Source of the DNA: Streptomyces bathyalis
Lineage (GTDB): Bacteria > Actinomycetota > Actinomycetes > Streptomycetales > Streptomycetaceae
Reading direction: 5' to 3'
Length of the DNA stretch: 64,000 nucleotides
NCBI RefSeq assembly: GCF_015910445.1
Contig: NZ_CP048882.1
Coordinates: forward strand, 3,224,001-3,288,000
The position numbers and the translations under genes are program-made. Position 1 is the first letter of the stretch; each line of letters begins with the position of its first letter. The notes beneath the pieces were generated by a model that worked only from the letters and a program-made list of their open reading frames with translations, was not told the DNA's origin and searched no databases. This document shows positions 49,999 through 58,572 of this stretch, in pieces.

Positions 49999-50988
49999 TC
50001 AGGCGGCGCTCCTGGCACTCCGGGCGACAGCCTTCTCCAATTCGGCGCGATTCATGCGGGAGCGGCCGGGAACCTCGGCGTCGGTGGCGAGCTGGTACAG
50101 CTCGTCCCTCGTCAGCTCCCCCAGGTCCGGCTGGGACTTCTTCTTGCCCGACTTCCTGCTCCCCCCGGCCTTGGCCTGACCGGTCTTCTTCGACCCCTTA
50201 CTCGTGCGGCCGGAGCGGGCCTGGTCCACCGACGCCTCCAGCATCGACATCAGATCGACGACATTCGTGGACTCCGGGGGCTTCTCCGCCCTCTCCACCG
50301 TCTCCCCCGTCCGTTTCGCCTCGACCAGCTCCCGCACTCGCTCCTGGGTGCGGTCCCGGAAGTCATGCGGGTCCCACTCCATCGCCATGGCTTCGATCAG
50401 CTGCGCGGCCATCTTCCGTTCCTTCGCCGACGCCTTGGATCGCGAGGGCAGATTGTCCAGCGTCTCGTGCGGGTCGCGGACCTCATCAGCCCAGTGGAGT
50501 GTGTGCATGACCAGTACCCCGCCCTGCTCATGGACCGCGACGAGGTAGTCCTTCTGCCGCATGCTCATGACGGCGATCCCTGCCCGCCCGGTTTCTGCCA
50601 GGGCGTCTCGCAACAGGCCGTAGACGTTGGCGTGTTCCTTACGCGGCTGAAGGAAGTACGTGCTGTCGAAGTAGGCGGGCTCGATGGCCTCCAGCTCCAC
50701 GAATCCGGAGATCTCGATGGCCTGGGACCGTCCGGGAGTGATCTCGTCGAGCTCCGCCGGCTCGATGACCACATACTCGCCGTCCCCTGTGTCGTAACCC
50801 TTGACGATCTTGTCGTAGGGGACCTCTTTGCCGGTGCGTTCGTTCACCCTCTTGTTGCGTACCCGGTCGGAGGTGCCACGTTCCAGCTGGTGGAAGCGGA
50901 CGGTATGGGATTCGGTCGCCGTGGCGAGTTGGACGGGAAGAGTGACAAGGCCGAATGTCAGCGATCCGGACCACACTGCGCGTGCCAT
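49999..50988 (-). CDS. ku: Ku protein (bacterial NHEJ) with C-terminal SAP-like domain
   Basis: 329 aa. MARAVWSGSLTFGLVTLPVQ and the Ku core (VNERTGKEVPYDKIVKGYD, ISGFVELEAIEP, NLPSRSKASAKERKMA) define the Ku ring that binds DNA ends and recruits ligase LigD. A Lys/Ser/Gly-rich linker (about 255-285) leads to DLGELTRDELYQLATDAEV plus PGRSRMNRAELEKAV, a SAP/Rho-N-like DNA-binding tail. Nearly the same tail is found in the basic protein at 51948. No ligD is in the window. Confidence 0.95.
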   Translation of the reverse strand: MARAVWSGSLTFGLVTLPVQLATATESHTVRFHQLERGTSDRVRNKRVNERTGKEVPYDKIVKGYDTGDGEYVVIEPAELDEITPGRSQAIEISGFVELEAIEPAYFDSTYFLQPRKEHANVYGLLRDALAETGRAGIAVMSMRQKDYLVAVHEQGGVLVMHTLHWADEVRDPHETLDNLPSRSKASAKERKMAAQLIEAMAMEWDPHDFRDRTQERVRELVEAKRTGETVERAEKPPESTNVVDLMSMLEASVDQARSGRTSKGSKKTGQAKAGGSRKSGKKKSQPDLGELTRDELYQLATDAEVPGRSRMNRAELEKAVARSARSAA

Positions 50989-51335
50989 GACGCCCGTCCT
51001 CTCGTCCGACGCCGGTCCAGCCCATTTTCACACTGCGAGCCCGTTCTCACCGCTTATGTTCGTTCTTCCGGTCTCGCAGACGCTCAGCGGGGGAGAGGGT
51101 CTTACCTGGTCAGGAAGCAACCGAAAGTCCTCTGGAGGCCCGATTGCCGCTTCTCCGCGCCTCGCGGCACCGGACGTACGGAAGAATGCCGGGACGGCTC
51201 GGCGGCGCCAGAGGAAGGCCAGGCCAGACAGATGAGGCCAAGAGCGCCGTACGCCTCTCCTGCGCATGACGATGCGGGTGCCACCGCCACCGCCACCGCG
51301 GTCAAGGAGAGGCATACGCGGACGGCAACGGTCGG
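50989..51335. other. Region between ku and CBS gene
   Basis: 347 bp between two leftward genes. It contains a (CCACCG)-type microrepeat at about 51278-51300. A leftward 67-codon frame (51102-51305) has a Val/Ala-rich start but no ribosome-binding site or motif. Nothing else seen. Confidence 0.35.
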
Positions 51336-51752
51336 TCAGTCGGAGGAGAGAGCCTCGACGAGTTCTCCGACCTTCGGATCAGAGAGAGCACGCGCGACGT
51401 CTGCCTGGGCAACCATGCCGACCAGGTCGCGCCCGTCGATGACCGGGAGCCGCCGCACCTTGTGCTCGGCCATCGTCGCCATGACCTCCTCCGCGTCGTC
51501 GTCGGCGCCGATCGTGACGGCCTCTGCCTGCTGAAGTTCGCCCGCCTTCGTCTGGCCGGGCTCCTTACCCGTTGCCAGGACCTTCACCACGATGTCCCTG
51601 TCGGTGAGAACGCCTTTGAGCTTGTTGTCCGTCCCGCAGATGGGCAGAGCACCCACCCCCAGCTGCTGCATCTTCTTGGCCGCCTGGAGCACAGACTCTT
51701 CTTCGCCGATGCACTCGGCGCCCGGCGTCATGATGTCTCGCGCAGTTGTCAT
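51336..51752 (-). CDS. CBS-domain-pair protein
   Basis: 138 aa made of two CBS motifs: MTTARDIMTPGAECIGEEES with LGVGALPICG and LTDRDIVVKVLA; then AEAVTIGADDDAEEVMATMA with VRRLPVIDGRDLVGMVAQAD. It probably senses adenosyl nucleotides. Similar stand-alone proteins are common in Streptomyces stress regulons. ATG 51752 is the family start; the frame is open upstream. Confidence 0.93.
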   Translation of the reverse strand: MTTARDIMTPGAECIGEEESVLQAAKKMQQLGVGALPICGTDNKLKGVLTDRDIVVKVLATGKEPGQTKAGELQQAEAVTIGADDDAEEVMATMAEHKVRRLPVIDGRDLVGMVAQADVARALSDPKVGELVEALSSD

Positions 51753-51947
51753 GTCGGCCTGCCTCTCTGGTCTCAGCCGTTTCAGCACGACGCGTACGGG
51801 GCCACGGGTGGCCCCGCTGCCGAGGGGCAAACCGCAGCAAACCGTCCACACCTTCGTTTGCCCGAAAGGCCCATGCTCGCCGTTCACGTGTGTGCCCTGG
51901 GTCCGAGGGCACTCGGCGGGCGATCCCTTCGAGGCACAGGAGGAGCA

Positions 51948-52280
51948 ATGCCTGCAGGAGCCAATGCCAAGCGCGAGCGGCAATACGAGCACATCAAGGA
52001 AGGCGCGAAGAAGCGTGGTGCTTCCAGTGGCCGTGCCAAGGAGATGGCCTCGCGGACGGTGAACAAGGAGCGTGCGCGTACCGGCGAAGCCAAGCGGGCG
52101 AGCCGTACGTCCACAGCCGGCAAGTCCGCCCCCGAACGAGGTGGCAAGCGCTCCGGCAACCGCATGGGCCCCAAGGGCGGTCCTACTCGCGACCAGCTCT
52201 ACAACGAGGCCAAGCAGCGCAACATCCAGGGCCGCTCAACCATGAACAAGCGCCAGCTGGAGCGGGCCCTCGGCCGCTGA
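51948..52280 (+). CDS. Basic SAP-like DNA-binding protein ('plasmid stabilization' type)
   Basis: 110 aa, highly basic. It starts MPAGANAKRERQYEHIKEGA and continues with a Lys/Arg/Ser/Gly-rich disordered segment. The tail GPTRDQLYNEAKQRNIQGRS followed by TMNKRQLERALGR matches the SAP-like tail of the neighbouring Ku. AGGAGGAG directly precedes ATG 51948. Expected to coat or compact DNA; the plasmid-stabilization label is inherited annotation, not evidence. Confidence 0.85.
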   Translation: MPAGANAKRERQYEHIKEGAKKRGASSGRAKEMASRTVNKERARTGEAKRASRTSTAGKSAPERGGKRSGNRMGPKGGPTRDQLYNEAKQRNIQGRSTMNKRQLERALGR

Positions 52281-52492
52281 CCGGACCGGGGCCGTAGAGC
52301 TTGGTCCTGTTCGGAGGGGCGGGTGGCCCGACTCCTCGTCGGGATCCATGGTGATGAAGCCGTCGCCGATGCGGGCGGCCCAGTCGGCCGATGTGGGCCC
52401 GAATCCGCTGACATCGTGTGCTGATGCGGGTTGCGCCGGTCCGCCGGAGGATGGGAACAGCGGCCATCGAGGGGGACGGAAGGGAAGCGGCG

Positions 52493-53758
52493 ATGTCGAG
52501 CGCGCGGGACCACCTGCTGAGCCTGCTGCTGGTCGACAGCCATGTGATGCCGCTGGAGCGGGTGGCCGCCCGCGTCGCCGAGCACGCCGAAGAGGTGGGG
52601 TTCATCGGCGTACGGATCTACCTGGCTGACGTGCAGGAACGCGTACTACGCCTGCTGAGCGGACCGGGGCTCACCCGTGGGCGGGACCGCGAGGAGACCG
52701 AACTCCAGGTGGAAGGGACGGTGCCCGGGCGAGCCTTCCAGTATGGAGAGGTGGTCAGGACGGAGAAGTCCGCCCAGGACGGCACCCTGTGGTGGATCCC
52801 GCTGCTGGACGGCACCGAACGGCTGGGGGTCGTCCGGGCAAGGACGGCCTCGGACGACACCGACACGCTGGCCGGCCTCAAAGCCCTGGCCGCACTCGTG
52901 GCCCTCCTTGTGGTCAGCAAGCGCCACTACAGCGACGCCCACGCCCGCCTGGTGCGGAGCACGAAGATGAACGTCCCGGCCGAGATGCAGTGGACGTTGA
53001 TGCCGCCCCGCACCTACGCGGACGATCGGGTCGTGCTCGGGGCCGTGATGGAGCCCGCCTACCAGGTCAGCGGCGACGCATTCGACTACGCGACCTCCGG
53101 CGAGGTCGTCCACCTGGCGGTCTATGACGCCATGGGACACGACGTCGCCGCGGGATTGACCGCGAACCTCGCCATGGCCACCGCCCGCAGTCAGCGACGT
53201 GCCGGCCGGACCCTGCAGGAAGTGGCGGAGGAGGTGGGCCGCATGCTGGTCACGCAGTTCGACGGGGACCGGTTCGTCACCGCGGTACTGGCAGACCTCG
53301 ACACCCGCACCGGACAGCTGACATGGGCGAACTACGGCCACTACCCGCCAGTGATCATCCGCGGTGGCAGATCGACCCCTCAGCTCGAATGCCGGCCCGG
53401 GCCGCCGCTCGGCACCGACTTCAGCTTCCACGGAGACCTGTGTCAGGAGTCACTGGAGCCGGGCGACCGGGTCGTCTTCTACACGGACGGAATCACCGAG
53501 GCTCGCAGCCCCGCGGGCCAGGAATTCGGCCTGGCCCGCTTCCTCGACTTCCTCATCCGGCAGCACGCGGACGGTCTGCCCGTCCCGGAGACGCTGAGAC
53601 GGCTGATGATGAGGATCCTCCAACACCACGATGACCAACTGGACGACGACGCGACGGTGTTGCTGGCCGAGTGGAACGGACCGGGCGCCTTCCGTGCCGA
53701 CGAGGTCGAGGCCCGCACAGGGCTGCCGCCCAGCGAGGACGATCAGCTGAAGCACTAG
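52493..53758 (+). CDS. SpoIIE-type PP2C phosphatase with GAF-like N-terminus
   Basis: 421 aa. Residues 1-150 look GAF-like (VGFIGVRIYLADVQERVLRL). The PP2C/SpoIIE domain has VMEPAYQVSGDAFDYA, AVYDAMGHDVAAGLTA (metal-binding DAMGHD), NYGHYPPVIIRGG, YTDGITEARSPAGQEFG and DDDATVLLAEW. Such phosphatases dephosphorylate STAS anti-anti-sigma factors; BldG is a candidate class of target. Ribosome-binding site GGAAGGGAAG before ATG 52493. Confidence 0.92.
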   Translation: MSSARDHLLSLLLVDSHVMPLERVAARVAEHAEEVGFIGVRIYLADVQERVLRLLSGPGLTRGRDREETELQVEGTVPGRAFQYGEVVRTEKSAQDGTLWWIPLLDGTERLGVVRARTASDDTDTLAGLKALAALVALLVVSKRHYSDAHARLVRSTKMNVPAEMQWTLMPPRTYADDRVVLGAVMEPAYQVSGDAFDYATSGEVVHLAVYDAMGHDVAAGLTANLAMATARSQRRAGRTLQEVAEEVGRMLVTQFDGDRFVTAVLADLDTRTGQLTWANYGHYPPVIIRGGRSTPQLECRPGPPLGTDFSFHGDLCQESLEPGDRVVFYTDGITEARSPAGQEFGLARFLDFLIRQHADGLPVPETLRRLMMRILQHHDDQLDDDATVLLAEWNGPGAFRADEVEARTGLPPSEDDQLKH

Positions 53759-54170
53759 AGGCGTCGAGGGTTCCGGTTCGCTCCTTCGGACCGACTGCGA
53801 ACCGGATGCCGCCGACGCCGGCGCCAGGAGCAGCCCCGAAGGTGAGCTCCGTATCGCAGGGACAACCGGCAAGCCTCCAACTCGGGCGAATCGAGGGGGC
53901 ACTGGTGGCGTGCGCCCATGGCTCGTGGTGCGCCCCCGCAGCGGGCCCAGGGGTTCCGGTGCCCGGACTCGGCTGATCACCGCCCCGCACGTCGGCCCGC
54001 TCCCTCACGGTGGTTGATGTAGCCGCCCCGGCCGTCCCCTCCGAAGCGCGCCGAACGGCCGGCCGCGGCTGCCCGTGGCCGCGGGCGATCAACCAGCAGG
54101 TCCGCGCTCGTTAGTGACGAGGTCGCGAGGGGTACTCAGGCGCCTTCCCTTCGTCCCAAGGAGGCGCCCC
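53759..54170. promoter_or_regulatory. Upstream region of the SDR gene
   Basis: 412 bp without a supported gene. The promoter-like element at 54110-54135 is listed separately, and AAGGAGG (54158-54164) is the SDR ribosome-binding site. Confidence 0.5.
54110..54135 (+). promoter_or_regulatory. SigB-type stress promoter of the SDR gene
   Basis: GTTA (54110-54113), 16-bp spacer, GGGTAC (54130-54135). This fits the Streptomyces SigB-family consensus GNNT-N14-16-GGGTAY. It is 35 bp upstream of the ATG. Confidence 0.65.
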
Positions 54171-55055
54171 ATGTCCGGATCCGGCCCGGAGCACCCGACG
54201 CGTCAGCAGCCCCAGCCGCCGTTCCCTCAGCAGGACGACGAACATCCCGGCTACACCGAGCGCATGAGCCCGCGCCCCGACCACGGCGAGGAGACCTACA
54301 AGGGCACTGGCCGCCTCACCGACCGCAAGACCGTGATCACCGGCGGGGACTCGGGCATCGGCCGAGCGGTGGCACTGGCATTCGCGCGCGAAGGCGCGGA
54401 CGTGCTGCTGACCTGTCTGCCGGAGGAAGAAGGCGAGGCGGAGGAGACGGTCCGCCTCGTGGAGGCCGCCGGACGGCGTGCCGTCCCTCTGGCCTGCGAC
54501 ATCAGGGAGGAAGAGGAGTGCCGGCGGGTCGTGGACACAGCGGTCGAGGAGTTCGGCCGGATCGACGTCCTGGTCAACAACGCGGCATTCCAGATGTCCC
54601 AGCCGGACGGCATCGAGGCCATCACCACCGACCAGTTCGACCGCGTCGTACGCACCAACCTGTACGGCATGTTCTGGCTGTGCAAGCTCGCCCTTCCGCA
54701 CATTCCCGAGGGCGGAACCGTCATCAACACGACGTCGGTGCAGGCGTACAAGCCCAGCCCGCATCTGCTGGACTACGCGATGACCAAGGGCGCGATCGCC
54801 ACGTTCACTCAGGGGCTGGCCGCGATGCTCATCGAGCGCGGCATCCGCGTCAACGCCGTGGCTCCAGGCCCTGTCTGGACGCCGCTGATTCCCTCGACGC
54901 TGCCGGACACCACCGAGTTCGGCAAGCAGAGCCCCCTCGGCCGGGCGGGCCAGCCCGCCGAAATGGCGCCGGCGTACGTGTTCCTCGCCTCCCCCGAATC
55001 CAGCTACATCACCGCCGAGATCATCAATGCCACCGGCGGCACGCCCCTTCCCTGA
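54171..55055 (+). CDS. SDR-family oxidoreductase (general-stress type)
   Basis: 294 aa. NAD(P)-binding motif VITGGDSGIGRAVALAFARE, the NNAA motif VLVNNAAFQMS, the catalytic Ser in INTTSVQAY and YAMTKGAIATF (YxxxK). The C-terminus includes AEIINATGGTPL. The Pro/Gln-rich N-terminal 45 aa (PQPPFPQQDDEHPGYTERM) are typical of the YdaD/YhdF general-stress dehydrogenases. A SigB-type promoter supports stress induction. The substrate is unknown. Confidence 0.93.
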   Translation: MSGSGPEHPTRQQPQPPFPQQDDEHPGYTERMSPRPDHGEETYKGTGRLTDRKTVITGGDSGIGRAVALAFAREGADVLLTCLPEEEGEAEETVRLVEAAGRRAVPLACDIREEEECRRVVDTAVEEFGRIDVLVNNAAFQMSQPDGIEAITTDQFDRVVRTNLYGMFWLCKLALPHIPEGGTVINTTSVQAYKPSPHLLDYAMTKGAIATFTQGLAAMLIERGIRVNAVAPGPVWTPLIPSTLPDTTEFGKQSPLGRAGQPAEMAPAYVFLASPESSYITAEIINATGGTPLP

Positions 55056-55205
55056 GGGGGCGGAGACGGGGAGCCCTCCGTCGGGCCTCACACTCCGTGT
55101 CCCCTACGTCACCACATGTCTTTTTGCATCACCGTATGAAGCTCTTTTTACGAGATCCGCAGCTTGCGGCTGTTTGGTGCGAGGCCGTCGAGAAACCCAT
55201 GCACT

Positions 55206-55871
55206 GTGTGGCTGCTGAGACCGCCGGGGGTGTATGCCCCGCAAGGCGATTCCGAACTGCTGCTGGAAGCGCTCCGGTATGCCGCCGTCCCTGCGGGGGC
55301 GCGCATGCTGGACGTGTTCACCGGCAGCGGCGTGGTGGCTTTCGGCGGGGCCCGGCTCGGCGCGGCCGAGGTTCATGCCGTCGACCTCTCGTTCCGCGCC
55401 ACTCTGGCAGCCCGTTGGAACGCCGGCCTGCGGGGGCTTCCACTCACCGTCCACCGCGGTGACTTCCTCGATCACGCAGTCGGGCGCTTCGACGTCGTGT
55501 CGGCCAATCCGCCCTATGTCCCCACCGGACACCCGGCCCGTACCCGTAAACGCAGGGACCGTGCCTGGGATGCCGGTGAGGACGGCAGGGAGTGCGTGGA
55601 CCGTCTGTGCCGTGCGGCTCCGCATCTGCTGAGGGCAGGCGGGGTGCTGCTGATGGTGCATTCAGACATCTGCGACACCCGTCGGACGGTCCGGTTGCTG
55701 CAGGAGGCCGGGTTGAAGGCATCTGTCGCGGCCCGCAGACGGCAGGCGTTCGGTCCGGTCCTGCGTCGCCGGGCGCTGTTGCTGGAGCAGAAGCAGCTGA
55801 TAGCCCCCGGTCAACGAGAAGAGGAACTGGTGGTCATACGTGCCGAACTCGTCTCCCCAGCCGGAGCCTGA
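55206..55871 (+). CDS. HemK/PrmC-like N-methyltransferase
   Basis: 221 aa. RPPGVYAPQGDSELLLEAL, DVFTGSGVVAFGGARLGA (SAM-binding loop), AVDLSFRAT and the catalytic VVSANPPYVPTG (NPPY), characteristic of glutamine/adenine amino-methyltransferases. There is no N-terminal PrmC helical domain, so it is a stand-alone variant. GTG 55206 chosen; there is no clear ribosome-binding site. Its end overlaps the next gene by 32 nt in a different frame. Confidence 0.85.
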   Translation: MWLLRPPGVYAPQGDSELLLEALRYAAVPAGARMLDVFTGSGVVAFGGARLGAAEVHAVDLSFRATLAARWNAGLRGLPLTVHRGDFLDHAVGRFDVVSANPPYVPTGHPARTRKRRDRAWDAGEDGRECVDRLCRAAPHLLRAGGVLLMVHSDICDTRRTVRLLQEAGLKASVAARRRQAFGPVLRRRALLLEQKQLIAPGQREEELVVIRAELVSPAGA

Positions 55872-57348
55872 CCCCGGCACCCGGCTCAAGCAGAAACCGC
55901 GACGCGTGGTGATCGACCAGGGTGGGCCGGTACTGATCGAGGGCCCCGTCGAGGTGGACCTCGGCGAGGGCCGGACGGCGGTCTCGGACCGCTTCGTCGT
56001 GGCGCTGTGCGCCTGTCGGCGCAGCCGCAACTACCCCTGGTGCGACACGAGCCACCGCCGTCGACCCCGCGATCGGCAAGGTGCCGTTCGCGGAGGCGAG
56101 GCAGACGCCGAACGTGCCGAGAGGGCCACCGACCGGACCTTGAGCCCGTCACACTCTGCGAAGGCCGCCCCGGCGCCGGGTGCCCTCACGATGGGTGTGG
56201 AGGAGGAGTTCCTCCTCGTTGACGAGGTCGGTGGCCGATCCGTGCCGGCCGGCGCCGAAGTCATCGATGAAGCAGGCAAAGGCCCCGCACTGCCGAACGG
56301 AATGCGGATCGAGCCGGAACTGCTGGCCAGCCAGGTCGAGTTGGCCTCCGGCGTCTGCAATGACCTTCGGGCGCTGGCGGAACAGCTGAACGTCGGAAGG
56401 CGGCTCCTGGCCGAAGCGGCTCGCCGCAAGCGCCGAATGCTGATCTCCACGGGCACGCCGGTGCGCGAGAGCGGCCCGGTGACTCTCACCTCCGGTGCAC
56501 TCCCTGAGCAGACGGGCGGGACCTACGCGGGCCTCCTCAGCGACTACGAGGCCTGCGGATGCCATGTGCATGTGGGCGTCGCCGACGAGGAGACAGCCGT
56601 GGCGGTGACCAACCACGTGCGCGGCTGGCTCCCCACCCTTCTCGCCCTGTCTGCCAACTCCCCTTTCCACGCCGGCCGGGACACCGGGTACGCGAGCTGG
56701 CGCATGGTGCTTCAGTCCCGCTTTCCCGGCTCAGGGGTGCCTCCGTACTTCCCGTCCGCAGCGGCCTGCCGCGATCGACTCGAGCAGCTGGTCGAGTGCG
56801 GCACGCTCGCGGACGTCGGACAGAGCTTCTGGCTGGCCCGGCCCTCGCCCTTGTCTCCCGCGGTGGAGTTCCGCGTGGCTGACGCCGCCACGCCGGTGGA
56901 GGAGGCCGTTCTGCAAGCGGCGCTCTCGCGCGCGTTGGTGCACACCGCGCTGACAGCTCTGTCGGACGGGAGAGAACCGGCGACGGTGACGGACCAGGTG
57001 GCAGCGGCCGTCTGGTCGGCTGCGCGCCATGGGCTGAACGGTCCCGGCATTCATCCGCAGCAGGGACGCAGAGCTCCGGCCGTCGCGCTCGCCCAGGAAC
57101 TCCTGCACCACGTGACACCTGCCCTCGAGGAGGCCGGCGACCTGAACTTCGTACGGCATCAGCTGGACGTACTCGTGGACCAGGGAACGGGCGCGCAGCG
57201 GCAGCGGGCCGACGCCTCGGCCCTCAAGGGCGCGACCGCAGTCGTCGAACGCCTCGCCGATGAAACCGCCCGGCCGGCCGGGGAGATCCGGTCGCACAGC
57301 ACACCTACGTCGTCCGGCCTTCCGGCGACCGCTCGGAGGAACCCATGA
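55840..57348 (+). CDS. CDGSH iron-sulfur domain fused to glutamate-cysteine-ligase-like enzyme
   Basis: 502 aa. Residues 20-75 hold CACRRSRNYPWCDTSH, the CDGSH [2Fe-2S] site (C57, C59, C68, H72) with Thr replacing Gly. From residue 118, MGVEEEFLLVDEVGG begins a YbdK-type GCS2 carboxylate-amine ligase, with later RIEPELLASQVELASGVC, GCHVHVGVAD and VEFRVADAATP. These are usually two genes; the frame is continuous here with a Ser/Ala/Pro linker. An internal ATG at 56191 could start the ligase separately, but no good ribosome-binding site is visible. GTG 55840. Confidence 0.85.
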   Translation: MPNSSPQPEPDPGTRLKQKPRRVVIDQGGPVLIEGPVEVDLGEGRTAVSDRFVVALCACRRSRNYPWCDTSHRRRPRDRQGAVRGGEADAERAERATDRTLSPSHSAKAAPAPGALTMGVEEEFLLVDEVGGRSVPAGAEVIDEAGKGPALPNGMRIEPELLASQVELASGVCNDLRALAEQLNVGRRLLAEAARRKRRMLISTGTPVRESGPVTLTSGALPEQTGGTYAGLLSDYEACGCHVHVGVADEETAVAVTNHVRGWLPTLLALSANSPFHAGRDTGYASWRMVLQSRFPGSGVPPYFPSAAACRDRLEQLVECGTLADVGQSFWLARPSPLSPAVEFRVADAATPVEEAVLQAALSRALVHTALTALSDGREPATVTDQVAAAVWSAARHGLNGPGIHPQQGRRAPAVALAQELLHHVTPALEEAGDLNFVRHQLDVLVDQGTGAQRQRADASALKGATAVVERLADETARPAGEIRSHSTPTSSGLPATARRNP

Positions 57349-58370
57349 CCGCCGCCGCTGTTCCGACGCCGGCCCGGCACCACGGCGCGGCAGCCATGCC
57401 CCCGCCACGGGGCCCGCTCTCCGCGGCCGTATTCGACGCACTTCGCCGCACACCGGGCTCTCAGCACCCGCAGTGGCCGACCGTCGCTGCCGCGGGCCCA
57501 TTCAGCGAGGACGTGCACCTGGCCCTGCACCTTTGCTACGAACTGCACTACCGGGGGCTCAGGGACGTCGATCCGGCGTGGGAGTGGGACCCTGAACTGC
57601 TGCGGCTGCGAGCGCAGTTGGAGCAGGAGTTCCTGAACGGGCTGCGCACGGCCGTCGCCGGAGGAGACGACGTCGCAGGAGAGCTGGACGCGCTGCTGGT
57701 GGAACCCGTGGGTGGCTCCGGAACATCGCGCCGCCTGGCTGAGCGCGGCGAGTGGTGGCAGATGCGGGAGTACCTCGTCCATCGCTCCGTCTACCACCAC
57801 AAGGAGGCCGACCCCCATGCCTGGGCCATCCCTCGTCTGCACGGGCGGGCCAAGGCGTCGCTCGTGGCAGTCGAGTACGACGAGTTCGGCGCGGGCCGGC
57901 CGGAGCGGGTGCACGCCCAGCTGTTCGTCGACCTTCTCGCCGGGGCGGGGCTGGAGCCCGGATACCTCCACTATCTGAACGATGTTCCCGCGCCGGCTCT
58001 CGCGCTCGTCAACATGATGTCGCTGTTCGGTCTGCACCGTGGGCTGCGCGGGGCGCTCGTCGGTCACTTCGCCGTGGTCGAGACCACCAGTGCCCCGGGC
58101 TCGCGTCGCATGGTCCAGGCGCTGGAGCGGATGCAGGCCCACCCTTCCTGCGTCCACTTCTACAGCGAGCACGTCGAAGCCGACGCGGTGCACGAGCAGG
58201 TCGTGCGACGGGACGTCATCGGTGGCCTCCTCGACGAGGAACCCGAGCTCGCGCCGGACGTCGTCCTGGGAATCCAGGCCACCAACCTGCTCGAGGAGCA
58301 TCTGGCCCGCCATCTCGACACCGCGTGGGACCAGGGCGCCACTTCGCTGCGACGCCCCCCGGGCGAGTGA
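57345..58370 (+). CDS. Heme-oxygenase-like diiron (iron-containing redox) protein
   Basis: 341 aa, all helical. LALHLCYELHYRGL and LVHRSVYHHKEADPHAWAIP, then ALVAVEYDEFGAGRPERVHA (core Glu/His helix), and late FYSEHVEADAVHEQVVRRDV carry the His/Glu ligands expected of the HDO superfamily. ATG 57345 overlaps the GCL stop as ATGA, so the fusion enzyme and this protein are co-translated. The chemistry is unknown; HDO enzymes perform O2-dependent oxidation of small molecules. Confidence 0.85.
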   Translation: MTAAAVPTPARHHGAAAMPPPRGPLSAAVFDALRRTPGSQHPQWPTVAAAGPFSEDVHLALHLCYELHYRGLRDVDPAWEWDPELLRLRAQLEQEFLNGLRTAVAGGDDVAGELDALLVEPVGGSGTSRRLAERGEWWQMREYLVHRSVYHHKEADPHAWAIPRLHGRAKASLVAVEYDEFGAGRPERVHAQLFVDLLAGAGLEPGYLHYLNDVPAPALALVNMMSLFGLHRGLRGALVGHFAVVETTSAPGSRRMVQALERMQAHPSCVHFYSEHVEADAVHEQVVRRDVIGGLLDEEPELAPDVVLGIQATNLLEEHLARHLDTAWDQGATSLRRPPGE

Positions 58371-58572
58371 GGCCGCGGATCCTCATCACGGACCCGAGGG
58401 TTGCCGGACGTGTTCGGCAGACGCCGCCGGGCGACACCGTCGGCGCGGACGCGGCACCTCCGGGTTGCCCGGCCCGCGCCACGGCGTCGCGGAGAGCGAA
58501 GCAGTCCCATTGCGCCCAGTGCACTCAGCGCCCCCGACTGCTCACCCCCTCCGCACCGGCCGACCACCCGCC

